NCBI GenBank assembly: GCA_027422505.1
Contig: JAPQWV010000018.1
Coordinates: 12,480,001 to 12,544,000 of the forward strand
Source of the DNA: Craterostigma plantagineum
Taxonomy: Eukaryota; Streptophyta; Magnoliopsida; Lamiales; Linderniaceae
DNA: 64,000 nt
Reading direction: 5' to 3'
Positions 10,854-21,103 of the stretch are shown one piece after another. Numbering within the stretch: the first letter of the stretch is position 1; every line of letters starts with the position of its first letter. A program made the position numbers and the translations under genes. A model generated the notes under the pieces. It worked only from the letters and a program-made list of their open reading frames with translations, did not search any database and was not told where the DNA came from.

Positions 10854-11604
10854 CTATCAAGAATGATAGTTAATTTATTATCTCATAATATTCCCCGATA
10901 TTTCGAAATGCGAACTTTATGTTTAAAAACTGTGCTAATTATAATTTTATGATGTGCCGAACTGCAAGCAGTAATAGTAAACCCTAAGTCGACTCTATAA
11001 ATACAGGGTCGGACCATCGGGCGTCATAGTTGAGGCAGCCGATGTTCTAATCGAAAAGTTCTTAATAGAGCCATATGAAAGAAATGTTGTCATATTCCAA
11101 ATCGCGGTTGGCGCCTCTCAACAAATGTGGCCCATATATTCCAAATCGAAAGAGAAAAACGTTCGGTACAACAGAAAGCAGGAGTGCAATCTTGAAAGGT
11201 CACGATACGCTTTCGTTTTTTTTTTAAATTTTTTGTTTTCTATTTCTTAGCTTCCGAACACGAATGATCTCGGGTTCGATTCTGAGGTTAATTTTTTCAA
11301 ATAATAATGTGTTTCCAGTGAATTTTGAAACTGAGGTATATATATTTTTGGGCAGTACTTGCTTGTTGTATCAAAGGGATTGATTGGCTAGTGAAGATAA
11401 GTTCCATTTTGTGTAATAACACATGCCTTGTTACATTATATCACATTGTTTATTCTGATTGGTTTCTCAAGTTTACGTTACTATTCTGTGTTATGTTGAT
11501 TGGGCTAGCTTTGCTCCATGTCCAATAAGGGAAAATCCCATTTAGTCTCACAAGAAGATTGTAATTTCTAAAAAGTCAATACAGTACACGTAATAGGAAA
11601 AAAT
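10854..11604. repeat. Segmental duplication copy A, second part
   Basis: Collinear with 39277-40080 after the LARD insertion. It has many small indels but long identical stretches. No ORF is shared between the copies. Both copies keep a TATA-like box and transcribed-looking flank. Confidence 0.85.
10996..11003 (+). promoter_or_regulatory. Candidate TATA box kept in both duplicate copies
   Basis: TATAAATA in the context 'gactctataaatacagggtc', with the identical box at 39418-39425 in copy B. It lies in an unusually well conserved block between the copies. No gene could be joined to it, so promoter function is only inferred. Confidence 0.4.
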
Positions 11605-12888
11605 ATAATGAAAATAGCGGCTAACGGTTTCACCCGAACGTTGGAATGTCGCTTAATGACTCTATTTTTCGTATCATGTGCAACTATATGAAGAAACATA
11701 GCTACCATTTCGTGAACACTGATGTTCTTACTACCCTTTAACCCTCCAACTGATTGTAGAAGATGACATAGCTTAAGAAAGCCTTCCTATCCATCCTAGT
11801 GTTATCTATACATTGCCTATCACTGTAAAACACGATTTGTGTCATATTTAGACTTCTAATATTTTCTCTAAATAATGCAGTCCTTTTCCACCCAACCATT
11901 CTCCTCTCGTTTCTATTTTTAAGCATCAATATAACTATAACAAGACACAAACAGTACATCTCATGTAGTATTTTCATCCTAATACCCAATAAAGTCATGG
12001 GGTCCATCTGCCTACTTCGTTGAAACCTTGCCATTACTGCATTTGATAATATATTTCAGTTTGCAGTAAAAAAACATACACGAGATACAAATGTATGCAT
12101 AATATATCAAAGTTTGAACAACAAATCACAATCGTTATCAAATTATGAACAAATCACAATCGTTATAAACAAGTACGTCGCATAAATGTCTACACACATA
12201 CACACACGACAAATATGAGTAAAAGCAACATTGAGCTTTTAAAAAATTTGAGGAATCGATTATAAGCTAACACTAGTAAAGAAGACAATAAGCTGTTGAT
12301 ATGAAAAGGAACAAAAAGGCAAATAAAAATTGAATAGCACTAAACGCTTACCCACAATTGTTGACTATGAAAAGGAACAAAAAGGCAAAATTGAATAGCA
12401 ACAAACCCTTACACCCACATTTCAACTTCGAATGATTGATGAAAGGAGAATGAAAAAGATGGCTCGTGTAATCGGATCTGATAAGAAAAGATACAAAATA
12501 AGATGATATTTTATTTTTTAAAAAAGATACGCATAAGCATGTATGATGGGATATTATTTTATCGAAATAAGCAGTAAACACAAACCAATATTTTATGTTC
12601 AATATTATTGATTTGAATTAGGGGTAATGAAAGGAAATAAAGTTAATTATAAGGGATAATTTTGTCTGGAAAAAAATTAGAAATATCACCCCATCGAGGT
12701 GATGAAGGATCACTGAGGTTTTTTGGGGTGATCCGTAATGTGAAATATCACCCCGTTTCTATCACCTAGGTGATCTTTGATTACGGTGATGACTCATCAC
12801 CGAGATCAAACAAATGCAGTGATAGAGAACAGTAGCGAGGATTACGGTGATATTTTGGAGGATCACCTCAAAACAAACACCCCCTTAA
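11605..12888 (-). mobile_element. Truncated PIF/Harbinger DNA transposon
   Basis: This block is absent from copy B. On the minus strand it begins at about 12888 with a TIR-like end GGGGGTGTTTGTTTTGAG next to TTA (the usual Harbinger target). A subterminal zone to about 12660 is rich in GGTGAT/ATCACC motifs in both orientations. The N-terminal part of a Harbinger-type nuclease follows at 12034-11612. The other end is missing: the block breaks off inside the transposase. Family assignment rests on the protein and the TIR type. Confidence 0.7.
11612..12034 (-). pseudogene. PIF/Harbinger transposase (HARBI1-like nuclease), N-terminal fragment
   Basis: The minus-strand frame from 12034 reads through 'SLNMTQIVFYSDRQCIDNTRMDRKAF' (shown in part: 'NTRMDRKAF'). 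A one-base frameshift near 11765 moves to the neighbouring frame, which continues 'LLQSVGGLKGSKN' and 'HEMVAMFLHIVAHDTKNR'. This block order (RMDRxxF, LxxxGGL, MVAMFLHxxAH, KNR) is that of plant HARBI1-like proteins. The DDE catalytic core is missing, so the fragment is inactive. Confidence 0.75.
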
Positions 12889-13028
12889 TGTCATTCTTCC
12901 CCCTTGAATTCAATGTCATAATGTGAAATGAAATCAACCCACATTAAAACACGAGTAATTTTGGAAATCTCAGGGCAACAACTTTAAGGTAGTGGTAAAG
13001 AATCTTGACTTGTACTTTATTAAAATCC
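12889..13028. repeat. Segmental duplication copy A, third part
   Basis: Matches 40118-40262 closely, from 'aatgtcattcttccccc' to 'attaaaatc'. No gene is seen. Confidence 0.85.
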
Positions 13029-14418
13029 TTGATTGTGGCTACATATCAACTCTCTCACTCTCTCTCTCTGAAAACCCTCTGAAACCCTCCTCCCTTGTAG
13101 CTGCCGCCTCCCACCCCCAAAATACTTCCCCTTCACCACCACCTCTCATTCTCACAACCACCACCAAAAGAGCACCCTTGCAAACGCGGTCGTCGTGCTC
13201 CCCCTCCTCGCCGCCTCGTCATCGCCGCCTCGCCACCTCCGCCTCCCCCTCGCTGCCGCCGTCGTCTCGCCACCTTCGCCTCGCCGCCGCCGCCTTCTTG
13301 CTGCCGCCGTGTCGCCATCACTTTCTCCTAGGGGTGTTCACCGGTCGGTTTGGTTCGGTTTTCCCAAAATTCGGTTCGGTTTTTCGGTTTTTACATATGC
13401 TTAATCCGATATCCGAACCGTTTTAATTTGGTTCGATTCGGTTTTTTTCGGTTCGGTTTTTCGGTTAGGAATTTAATATTAACAAAAAAAATATTAAGAG
13501 CTGAAAATACATAAAACAATTTATGATTATTCAAAAACAAAGAAGATTTATGGAACGTGACATGTAGCATAATAATTCAAAGGTCCGAAAAAACAACATG
13601 AAAATGGAACAAAATCTAACCAAAATTTAAAAACATTTATCTGAAGATACTATAAATTATTGGGGGAAAAATAGTATTTGATTGGTGAGGAAAACATCAC
13701 CTAAAAATGGAAAAAAGTATACCAATGAAATTATATTTACTGTGTTGTTTATGTTATGGGAGAAAAGCAAATGATGTTTTTCATATTTTTCTATTTTTAA
13801 TGTAGTATCATAATTCAGTTCGGTTTTTCGGTTTTTTCGCTTTTATGTATACTTAATCCGATATCCGAACCATTTTAATTTGGTTCTGTTCGGTTTTTTA
13901 CAATTCGGTTCGGTTTTTTCGGTTTCGGTCTTTTCGGTTCGGTTCTTTACGGTTCGGTCGGTTTTTTCGGTTTTCCGGTTAATTTGAACACCCCTACTTT
14001 CTCCGCCTCGCCGGCCTTCACCCATCACCACCGACGATTCTCGAGTCTCCCATGTGGAGCCCGCTTCTTCTGACCTTTGCGCCAGGAGCTCTTTTCTCCC
14101 TTGTGGAGCCATCAGTCCATTGAAGACAAAACCCAGAAGTCGAAGACCAGGTTATCGTAGATTTAGCCTAATCGCTGTTTCTGTTATAGGTTCTTTAGTT
14201 CTTGGTCGTAGATTACGGTGTTCTGTTTTCTGTCGGTGTTTTGTCCCTTGTGGACCCTTTTCTCTCCATGTGGGAGTGTTTGTTCCCCTTGTGGGGTTGT
14301 GTGTTGCTCCTATGTGAGCCTTTGTTCTTCCGGTTGACGATGTACCGGTGAGACCCATTGGGCTATTTAGCCATGTATCTTTGTTATTAATGCAAGCTAT
14401 CGTTTCGAGAAAAAAAAA
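13029..14418 (+). mobile_element. GC-rich retroposon-like insert with A-tail
   Basis: The block is absent from copy B. Its 5' part has a CT-rich start (ctctctctctct) and CGCC-rich sequence; its 3' part ends 'gctatcgtttcgag' plus nine A's at 14410-14418, an end typical of plant L1-type retroposons. Excluding the hAT MITE inside, it is about 715 bp with no LINE protein. An open frame at 12992-13426 is Pro/Ser/Arg-rich because of the CCG composition. No clear TSD was found, so the exact boundaries and class are uncertain. Confidence 0.45.
13329..13996. mobile_element. hAT-type MITE, 668 bp
   Basis: Terminal inverted repeats TAGGGGTGTTCA / TGAACACCCCTA and a perfect 8-bp TSD CTTTCTCC (13321-13328 and 13997-14004) define the element exactly. 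Subterminal zones on both sides are dense in 'ggttcggttttt' repeats, typical of this plant MITE group. The core is AT-rich and non-coding. An 8-bp duplication points to the hAT superfamily. Confidence 0.93.
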
Positions 14419-14575
14419 TTATTACACTGTAGTTACTACCACCTTTAGCATGCAATATATGTATATGTGTGTGTGTGTGTCAAAAATATTGGAAAAAAGG
14501 CATTTAATTGTGTGTTTGTTTTGTACGAGCCTTCGTCTGTCTGTATTCACCTTACGATATGTTAGTGAATTTATT
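14419..14575. repeat. Segmental duplication copy A, fourth part
   Basis: Matches 40273-40420. It includes a TG microsatellite near 14466 (gtgtgtgtgtgt) that is short in copy B. Confidence 0.8.
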
Positions 14576-15125
14576 GGCTTTTGTTAAAAAATATTGCGTT
14601 TTTTAAATCTGATATAAAAAATAATGCCATTTTGAGCTCGATATTAACATCCGCCGGCGACCCCAACGCCTCGCCAAGCGAGCGGCGATCCGACCAATTC
14701 ACCGGAAAAACAAAATTCATCCACACCCACCACCAACGGCGGCCACCACCGTGGTCGCACCGTCTTCCACGACTTGAAGCCGCACCGGCGATTCCAACAC
14801 CGGCCAAATCGCAAAAAAAAAAAGAAAAAAAAAGTTAAAGAAAATTAACATGCCTCGTCAAATTGGAATGAGTTAAGGATTCTATGCTTGAAATCACGGG
14901 ATTTGGACAAGGAATGGCGCCTCGATATCGTTTGGTCCGAGAGGTAGGAAGAAAGGAAGAAAAGAGAAGAAAGAAAAGAGGAGAACAGGAGTCGGGGTTT
15001 TAGCACGATAGAACGCGCCACTTCGTGTGGCGCGCAACGCGTCACAGGTGGTGCAAACTATTTTTTAAATCCCCTTTATTTTTAGATATCACATTTGAAA
15101 ATTGTATTATTTTTGAAAAAAAGCC
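14576..15125. mobile_element. Non-autonomous Mutator-like element (Pack-MULE-like), 550 bp
   Basis: Long imperfect terminal inverted repeats of about 50 bp start GGCTTTT on both sides ('ggcttttgttaaaaaatatt' against the reverse complement of the right end). Flanks GAATTTATT (14567-14575) and GCATTTATC (15126-15134) agree at 7 of 9 positions, and copy B lacks the insert. The interior has a GC-rich block (14640-14815) quite unlike the AT-rich ends, which suggests a captured gene fragment; its source is not recognisable. Confidence 0.8.
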
Positions 15126-15234
15126 GCATTTATCTCTCATCGTCCCTCTCTTTTTCTTCCTTCGTCTTTTCTCCGTTTGTGTGTGTGTTTGTGTTGAGCA
15201 TTAAACAATGTTGTCTTTGTACTTGTAAGTGCCC
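15126..15234. repeat. Segmental duplication copy A, last part
   Basis: Matches 40425-40527 up to 'gtaagtgccc'. After 15234 the two copies diverge completely, marking either the end of the duplication or a later insertion. Confidence 0.8.
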
Positions 15235-16607
15235 TGTTGCGAAAAATTAGTGAACACGCAAGTGTACGTATCGTTCTAACAAGTAATAGTGTACGTAGGT
15301 ACGGATATCGAACCGAAAGGACTGTGTTACTAAGTACCGAAATTATATTAATTCTAATTAACCGAAAGGACTGGTTTACTAAGTACCGAAATATATTAAT
15401 TCTAATTATATTTGAACAATCGCAATTGGAAGTTTAACGAAACGATAAAGGAAAATGCGCAGATAAATAATAAAACACGATTTAAAATGGTAAATGACCA
15501 AATAAATAATGAAGCACGACGAAAACGATTTTAATCAAAGATAAATCTGGGGACTCCGACTTCACCGAGGACAATCATACTATGATTTCAGGTCTCGTAT
15601 TTTTCCGTTATAATTATCAATCTATCTCTAGCACCGATAACCTATTCTAACATGCGAATCCTACATCTCTGTCAAGATTTCTACACGTAGAATGCATTAA
15701 ACTTAGAAAATCATAAATCATCGCACTAGTCACGCAATAGCTTAAGAATGTTCTAATGGTATCATAATCAACGGCCACGTTCAGATAATCACCTCTCAGT
15801 CTCATATCTAAACACCTATTCATACGAAAGTTGATCCGAAATTCGTAAGTAATAATAACAGATTATGATACTCAACATAGCGAAAAAGTCTCAATAGCAT
15901 ACGAGCTGAAAATCAATAGCAATCATGTCCGGCTACATCGTAACCCAAGATAACGAAATTAAAACATATTATGTTTCGACAAATATCAAAATAAATAGGT
16001 TCATGATAAAAGATAAATTAAGGATGGGAGGACGTATCAAATCCGTCGTGTGGTTGTGTGCGCTCTCGTTTCTTCGCAAATGTAGCCCGCCTTTTGATTT
16101 TCTGTCCCGCTACCTTCTTGTGCGTCTGCGTAGCTTCTGTTCAGCCTTGATTTGGTAAACTGGTAAACTGTCGTGGGTTGACTGGTAAACTGTCGTGGGT
16201 TGTTGACGTGGCTGAGGTGTATGTTTCGACTTTGAGGAGATGTGGATGGTGCTGATTAAAGGAGCTGTTTGCTTTGGTCTTTTGCTGTGGGCGAAAAGTG
16301 AGATGCGATGGTGTTTTGTTGTGTGATGATTGGATGGTGTGAGTTGAAGGTTAGGTGTATGCTTGGTGTGAGAGAATGGAAGCGTTCTATTTCCCTGAAG
16401 CAGTATTGCTGCTACATTGTGAATAAATCAAAGGCTCATATTCATATTTACACACTTTGCTCTTTCACCAACTTCGCCCTTAACCCTACCATGAAATCAC
16501 ATTTTTTCTTCAACACTGCAGATAACTTTCTCCACTCATTCACCTTTAACTAAAAACGGTTTTCATCCCACGTATACAAAATTATTTCTTTCAATTTCAA
16601 TCAGTCA
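15235..16607. other. Unassigned AT-rich sequence
   Basis: No gene was found. The stretch near 15235-15440 with 'gtgtacgtaggtacggatatcgaacc', repeated in shortened form, looks like old transposon sequence but has no clear termini. A 22-bp tandem duplication ('ctggtaaactgtcgtgggtt') lies at about 16158-16202. Open frames such as 15925-16158 and 16308-16553 have no recognisable features. Confidence 0.4.
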
Positions 16608-16895
16608 CTTATTCAGCCCCTGAGATTGCTCGTTCTTGCTAACGATTATCCAAATTGCTCTCTGATACTTTTGGACAAGTTTGATGCTGAATTCAGGTGA
16701 GAGCCATCTTTCATTTATTATTCTTCTTCGTTTTCCTATTTGAATGGTATCAAATATCCAATTTGTATTTACAGTAGCGAATACGGAATTCTGACAAGAA
16801 ACGCTTATTCAAGATTTACCCCGTCCCTTAAATCTTTAGAGCAACCGATGTCTCTGGGCGAAATCGCCAGAGCTTGGGATAAATTTGTTCGTGAA
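16608..16895 (+). pseudogene. MED15-like gene, 3' exons (left of sirevirus insertion)
   Basis: Two exon-like segments in one reading frame. Exon A, about 16608-16696, encodes 'PLRLLVLANDYPNCSLILLD' and ends at CAG|GTGAGA. A 78-bp intron (16697-16774, ending TTTACAG) follows. Exon B begins at 16775 and encodes 'SEYGILTRNAYSRF' and 'QPMSLGEIARAWDKFVRE' up to 16895. This order and these motifs match the C-terminus of the plant Mediator tail subunit MED15, a nuclear coactivator. The frame continues after the retrotransposon at 23545. Upstream exons are not recognised, so this is only the 3' end of a gene. Confidence 0.7.
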
Positions 16896-17801
16896 TGTTG
16901 ATGTTGAGGCTTCAACATTGGCAATGTTAGCGTAACATTCTAGCCAACATCTGTTGGCCGAGAATGTCTCTTCTCTCAGTTTTATCTTTCATGTCCAAAA
17001 CTTGTTTAATCCGTATCTTGGCTATGTTTAGTGATGTGCAGGACTTATATAAGGATAGGGAATGGATTAAACCGTGTGGGAAACATGTGGAGCTGCTTGA
17101 ACGAATTTGGGAAGCGCACTTACCTTAAATAGAAGATTTGAAGATCAAAAGAGAATTAGTCAAGCGACTACCAAGATTAGAAGATCTGAATATCGAAGGT
17201 GAATAAATCAATCTGTTACCAAAATAGAAGATAAGAGATCGACCGTTTATGTGAGAAGAGTCGAACTAAATATATACTATATTTAGAGGGATCTTCGAAG
17301 AAATATTCAAGGGATCTTTTATTTGACTTGCTGCATAGATTTACATCTCGTGTTATTACAGTTTCGTCACTAAGTAATTTCAATATTCCGCTGTGCACCT
17401 GAATGTTAGGTTGAGTGTTACCCCAACATTTTACCCAATATCTAGTCTATACTTAGTGTTTTACACCCATATCGTACCGGGACCACTTCAAAGTGCGAAA
17501 ACGATGAGCGAAACACATATCAAGTTGTCTTTTGATTCGTAGGTTTTGCTAGACGTGTTTTGACTATTCTTTTTGATAGTCTGTAATCCATCTTTATAGT
17601 GGAGTTTTGCGCCTTGAGGCACGCAGCAAGTTATTTGACTTGCTGCACAAAATCACATCTCGTGTTCGTTTCGTTTAATCACTAAGTACTTTATATTTCC
17701 GCTGTGCGCTTTGAGTGATAGTGAGTGTTAGCCCAACATCACGTCCAACATCAGTTTACAACTTAGTGTGTTTTACATCCATTAGTACGGGACCCCCTTC
17801 A
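16896..17801 (+). repeat. 5' LTR of sirevirus 1 (mosaic)
   Basis: 906 bp. The first ~420 bp align almost perfectly with the 3' LTR. Then about 17317-17495 is replaced by a diverged version of the LTR's own 3' end, running to 'gggaccacttcaaagtg', a second LTR/PBS-like junction. After that the normal LTR sequence resumes at 'cgaaaacgatgagcg'. The final 270 bp again match the 3' LTR. Confidence 0.85.
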
Positions 17802-17804
17802 AAG

Positions 17805-17816
17805 TGGTATCAGAGC
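17805..17816 (+). promoter_or_regulatory. Primer binding site, initiator tRNA-Met
   Basis: TGGTATCAGAGC, three bases after the 5' LTR. This is the standard copia primer site. Confidence 0.95.
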
Positions 17817-17854
17817 CTCCGCTTGACGTGACTAAGCGTTTTTGATCTTTTATA

Positions 17855-19007
17855 ATGGATTTTTCAAGTTCAAATTATGTCGGCAAAGTCCCTGTGTTAG
17901 GGCTCCAACTACGCCTATTGGAAAGTTCGTGTTCGGCAGTGCATCAAATCCATAGACTTGCGTGCATGGGAATCTGTGCTCCATGGTTATTCTACACCAA
18001 AGACTGCCCAGGATATTGATAGTGAAGTCGTTGAGAAACCGGTCAATCAGTGGACTCTCCAAGAGAAGAACGCCGCCGAGTTCAATGATAAAGCCCTTAA
18101 TGCCATCTTCTCTTCTGTGGATATCTTCATGTTCAAGATCATACAAAATAGTACTACGGCAAAGGATGCGTGGGATCTACTTCAGAGGTATTGTGAAGGC
18201 GATGCGAGTGTGAAGCAGACACGTTTTCGGCTACTCCTCAACCAGTTTGAAAAACTCATAATGAAGGATGATGAGGATGTTACCACATACTTCGGCAAAA
18301 TTCTGTCGATCTCGAGCGAGTGCGCCAGACTCGGAGAGCCGATCGCAAATAAGGTATTAATATCTAAAGCAATTCGAACACTAAATGCGAAGTTTAATGT
18401 GAAGGTAGCTGCGGTCGAGGAAGCCCACAATTTGTCGACGATGGATCTCAACACGTTGATGAACATCATGAAGAACTTTGAGACCAATCTCGAAGTACAA
18501 GATAGGGCCTCCTGCGGAAAAAGTCACGCACTGATCAGTCAGCCATCTAAGGATCTAACTGAAGCTGACCCCAATTGCGATGAGGATATGGCTATGTTCG
18601 TGAAGAAATTCACAAAGTTTCTTCAGAAGAAGAATGTCGAGCAGAATATTGGCCCAACATTCACAAAGGGCCAGAATGTCAAAACAGAACCTTCGTCTGC
18701 GCCTCCGTTCTTTAAACGCAAACCTGATGGAGAGAAGAAGAACATCAACTATGATTCTGTGAGATGCTATGAGTGTCAAGGTTGGGGTCATTTCGCCAAC
18801 GAATGTGCCAACACACTTCGCAAGCATGGGAAATCACTTTGGGTTGATCTTTCCGACGATGAAGATGAGGAACAGTACCCTAAGGAGTCCAGGCATTCAT
18901 CAGTAACCATACACTGCTTCTCAGACAACGAAGAAGAAGATCATCAAATCGGCTTTACGGTGGTAACTGATGTTGAGCCAACATCTGACTCAACATCTGG
19001 GAAATAA
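17855..19007 (+). pseudogene. gag: Sirevirus 1 gag (capsid/nucleocapsid), frameshifted
   Basis: The likely start ATG at 17855 (MDFSSSNYV) is followed by a one-base frameshift near 17898. The long frame then runs from before 17958 to a TAA at 19005-19007. It has the copia gag fold region (LTR-polyprotein/UBN2 type, with 'NAIFSSVDIFMF' and 'AKDAWDLLQRYCEG'). A CCHC zinc knuckle 'CYECQGWGHFANEC' lies at about 18765-18806, followed by an acidic tail. Gag packages element RNA into virus-like particles. The TAA lies in the same frame as the protease ORF that follows, so gag and pol are separated by one stop. Confidence 0.85.
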
Positions 19008-20310
19008 ATTATTTTTAATTATGATGACTCAAACTGTTTTGATGGGTATTTAAGTTCTGATGATGCAGAGTTAGAAACCGACGTTTGCGCGGAAGTCCAG
19101 ATTAATAAAGCCGGCAATATGTTGTCTGCGCAATATGAGCAAGAAAAGACGATGAACGCGGAACTCAAAGCCGAGGTTAAGAAGCTGACCGATGAGAATC
19201 AGAAAAGCGAAAAGATGATTGAAAGCTTGGTGGATGGAATGAACAAAATGGAAGCCTTACTAACACGCAAGGACAAGGAGATTGACAAGCTTCAAAAGCG
19301 AGTCGACGAGGCCGATGAGACGTTCACAAAGATGAACAAGGGTAAATCCACTCCTGATGAGGTAATATCGTTAGGTATTTTTGATAAGCAAGGTGTACGT
19401 AAGATAGTCCTTGTTAAGAAGAATGCCGAGCATGTTACGAGTGAAAGTAGTGAGACTTTAGTTGTTAAGAAGAGTACTAAGCATGTTGCCAGTAAGTCTA
19501 AGGATAGACAGTTTAAGTGTACTCATTGCATGCAGCCCGGACATATTAAGCCATACTGCTGGAAATTGAAGGGGGAGATTTCTGCGAAGAAATCGATGTC
19601 GGCGGAAATGTTATCCAACATCCCGCTCAACATTGAGAAATCAGTGTTGAAGGGTATGTCTGGAGAAGGTTCAGCTGGCTCACCTTCAAATTCTGGTAAC
19701 CTAAATGCTGTTTTATCATCTAAGAAAGTTTGGATAGAGAAGTCCGTGCATAAGTGCAATGTTGTGTATACCTCTTTGCGAGCTAACGTGACAGGTTCTT
19801 GGTACTTCGATAGCGGGTGTTCCCGACATATGACGGGTACCAAAGAGTATCTAAGTGATTACATGACTTTAAAGAGTGGATCTGTGACGTTTGGAGATGG
19901 TGCTAAAGGACGGATTCTCGGTCGAGGCAGATTGAACGTGCCTGACTTTCCCAAGCTAAGCAATGTTCTTCTTGTAGACGGGCGTATAGCCAATCTGATT
20001 AGCATAAGCCAACTTTGCGACGACAACCTGGAGGTAAGATTTAATAAGGGAAGTTGTGAGGTTTTTAACAGCCATGGTGTTCGAGTTATGGCAGGTAAAC
20101 GATCGAGCGATAACTGCTACTTAGTCGGAGACAAATCCAGTTCGAAGGACGTGTGCCAACTCTCAAAGGCCGAAGACGATGTCATCCTTTGGCATTACAA
20201 ACTGGGCCACGTTAACTACCGAACATTGGAGCAGCTTATCAAGCATGAGGCGATCAGAGGCGTTCCGAAGCTTAAGGAGTTTGGTAAGATTAAGCAAAAG
20301 CGGACGACGA
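19008..20310 (+). pseudogene. pol: Sirevirus 1 pol, 5' part: coiled coil, second zinc knuckle, protease, GAG-pre-integrase
   Basis: Same frame as gag, open after the TAA. A coiled coil (about 19120-19340) is followed by a second CCHC knuckle 'CTHCMQPGHIKPYC' (about 19518-19560). The aspartic protease motif 'WYFDSGCSRHMTG' (about 19800-19838) has its catalytic DSG intact. The pre-integrase block begins 'LWHYKLGHVNYRTLEQL' (about 20190). The sequence then jumps at about 20300 into the end of RT; integrase and most RT (roughly 2 kb in related elements) are missing. Two knuckles separated by a coiled coil are typical of sirevirus gag-pol. Confidence 0.85.
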
Positions 20311-21103
20311 AATTTTCATGTCTCAGGAGAAGTATGCGAATAATACAGTACAGAAATTTGGAAAAGATACTGCCAAGGTAATGAAAACACCGATGGGTTC
20401 AACTCAGAAGGTAAGTAAAGGTAATGTTGGACAGAATGTTGACCCCACATCGTATAGTTCCATGATAGGCAGTCTATTATATCTTTCCGCTACTAGACCT
20501 GACATTATGTATAGCGTATGCGTATGTGCTAGATATCAGTCTGAGCCTAAAGTTTCCCATCTTAATGCTGTTAAGCGTATTCTTCGTTATGTGAGTGGAT
20601 CGTGTAGCCTAAGATTGTGGTTCTCCAAAGATACTAATATGAGTCTTGTAGGCTATAGGGATGCTGATTGGGCAGGTGACGAGGATGATCGCAAGAGCAC
20701 AAGTGGTAGCTGTTTCTTCTTAGGTAATAATCTTGTTGCATGGTATAGTAAGAAGCAAAATTGTGTGTCTTTATCTACTGCTGAGTCTGAGTATGTTGCG
20801 GCGGATAGTTGCTGTACGCAATTAATATGGTTGAATAGCATGTTGTGTGACTATGGGTTAGAGTGCGAATCTGTTCTCATGTATTGTGATAACCTTAGTG
20901 CTATCAACATATCTAGGAACTCTATCCAGCATTCACGCACGAAGCATATAGATATAAGACATCATTTTCTGAGAGATACGGTAGAAAAAGAGTTAGTTCG
21001 CATTGAGCATATAGACATGAAACATCTGTTAGCTGACATTTTCATGAAAGCATTGGATTTTGAAAGGTTTTCGGACCTGAAAAAGTCCATAGGTTTGCAT
21101 TAG
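20311..21103 (+). pseudogene. pol: Sirevirus 1 pol, 3' part: RT end and RNase H
   Basis: An open frame of about 264 codons, in a different frame from the protease because of the deletion. It carries the last RT segment ('SATRPDIMYSVCVCARYQ') and an RNase H domain with 'DADWAGDEDDRKSTSG', 'STAESEYVAADSCC' and 'CDNLSAINISRN'. The RNase H acidic residues are all present. It ends 'LADIFMKALDFERF', the usual copia C-terminus. The RT active site (YVDD) is lost. Confidence 0.88.

Noticed and set aside
13133..13404. Opposing Gly/Arg-rich and Pro/Leu-rich frames
   Set aside because: Same low-complexity block read in other frames.
12992..13426. 144-aa Pro/Ser/Arg-rich frame
   Set aside because: Caused by CCG-rich low-complexity DNA and runs into a MITE.
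16308..16553. Upstream exon of the MED15-like gene
   Set aside because: No recognisable MED15 motif and no frame-compatible splice sites leading to 16608.
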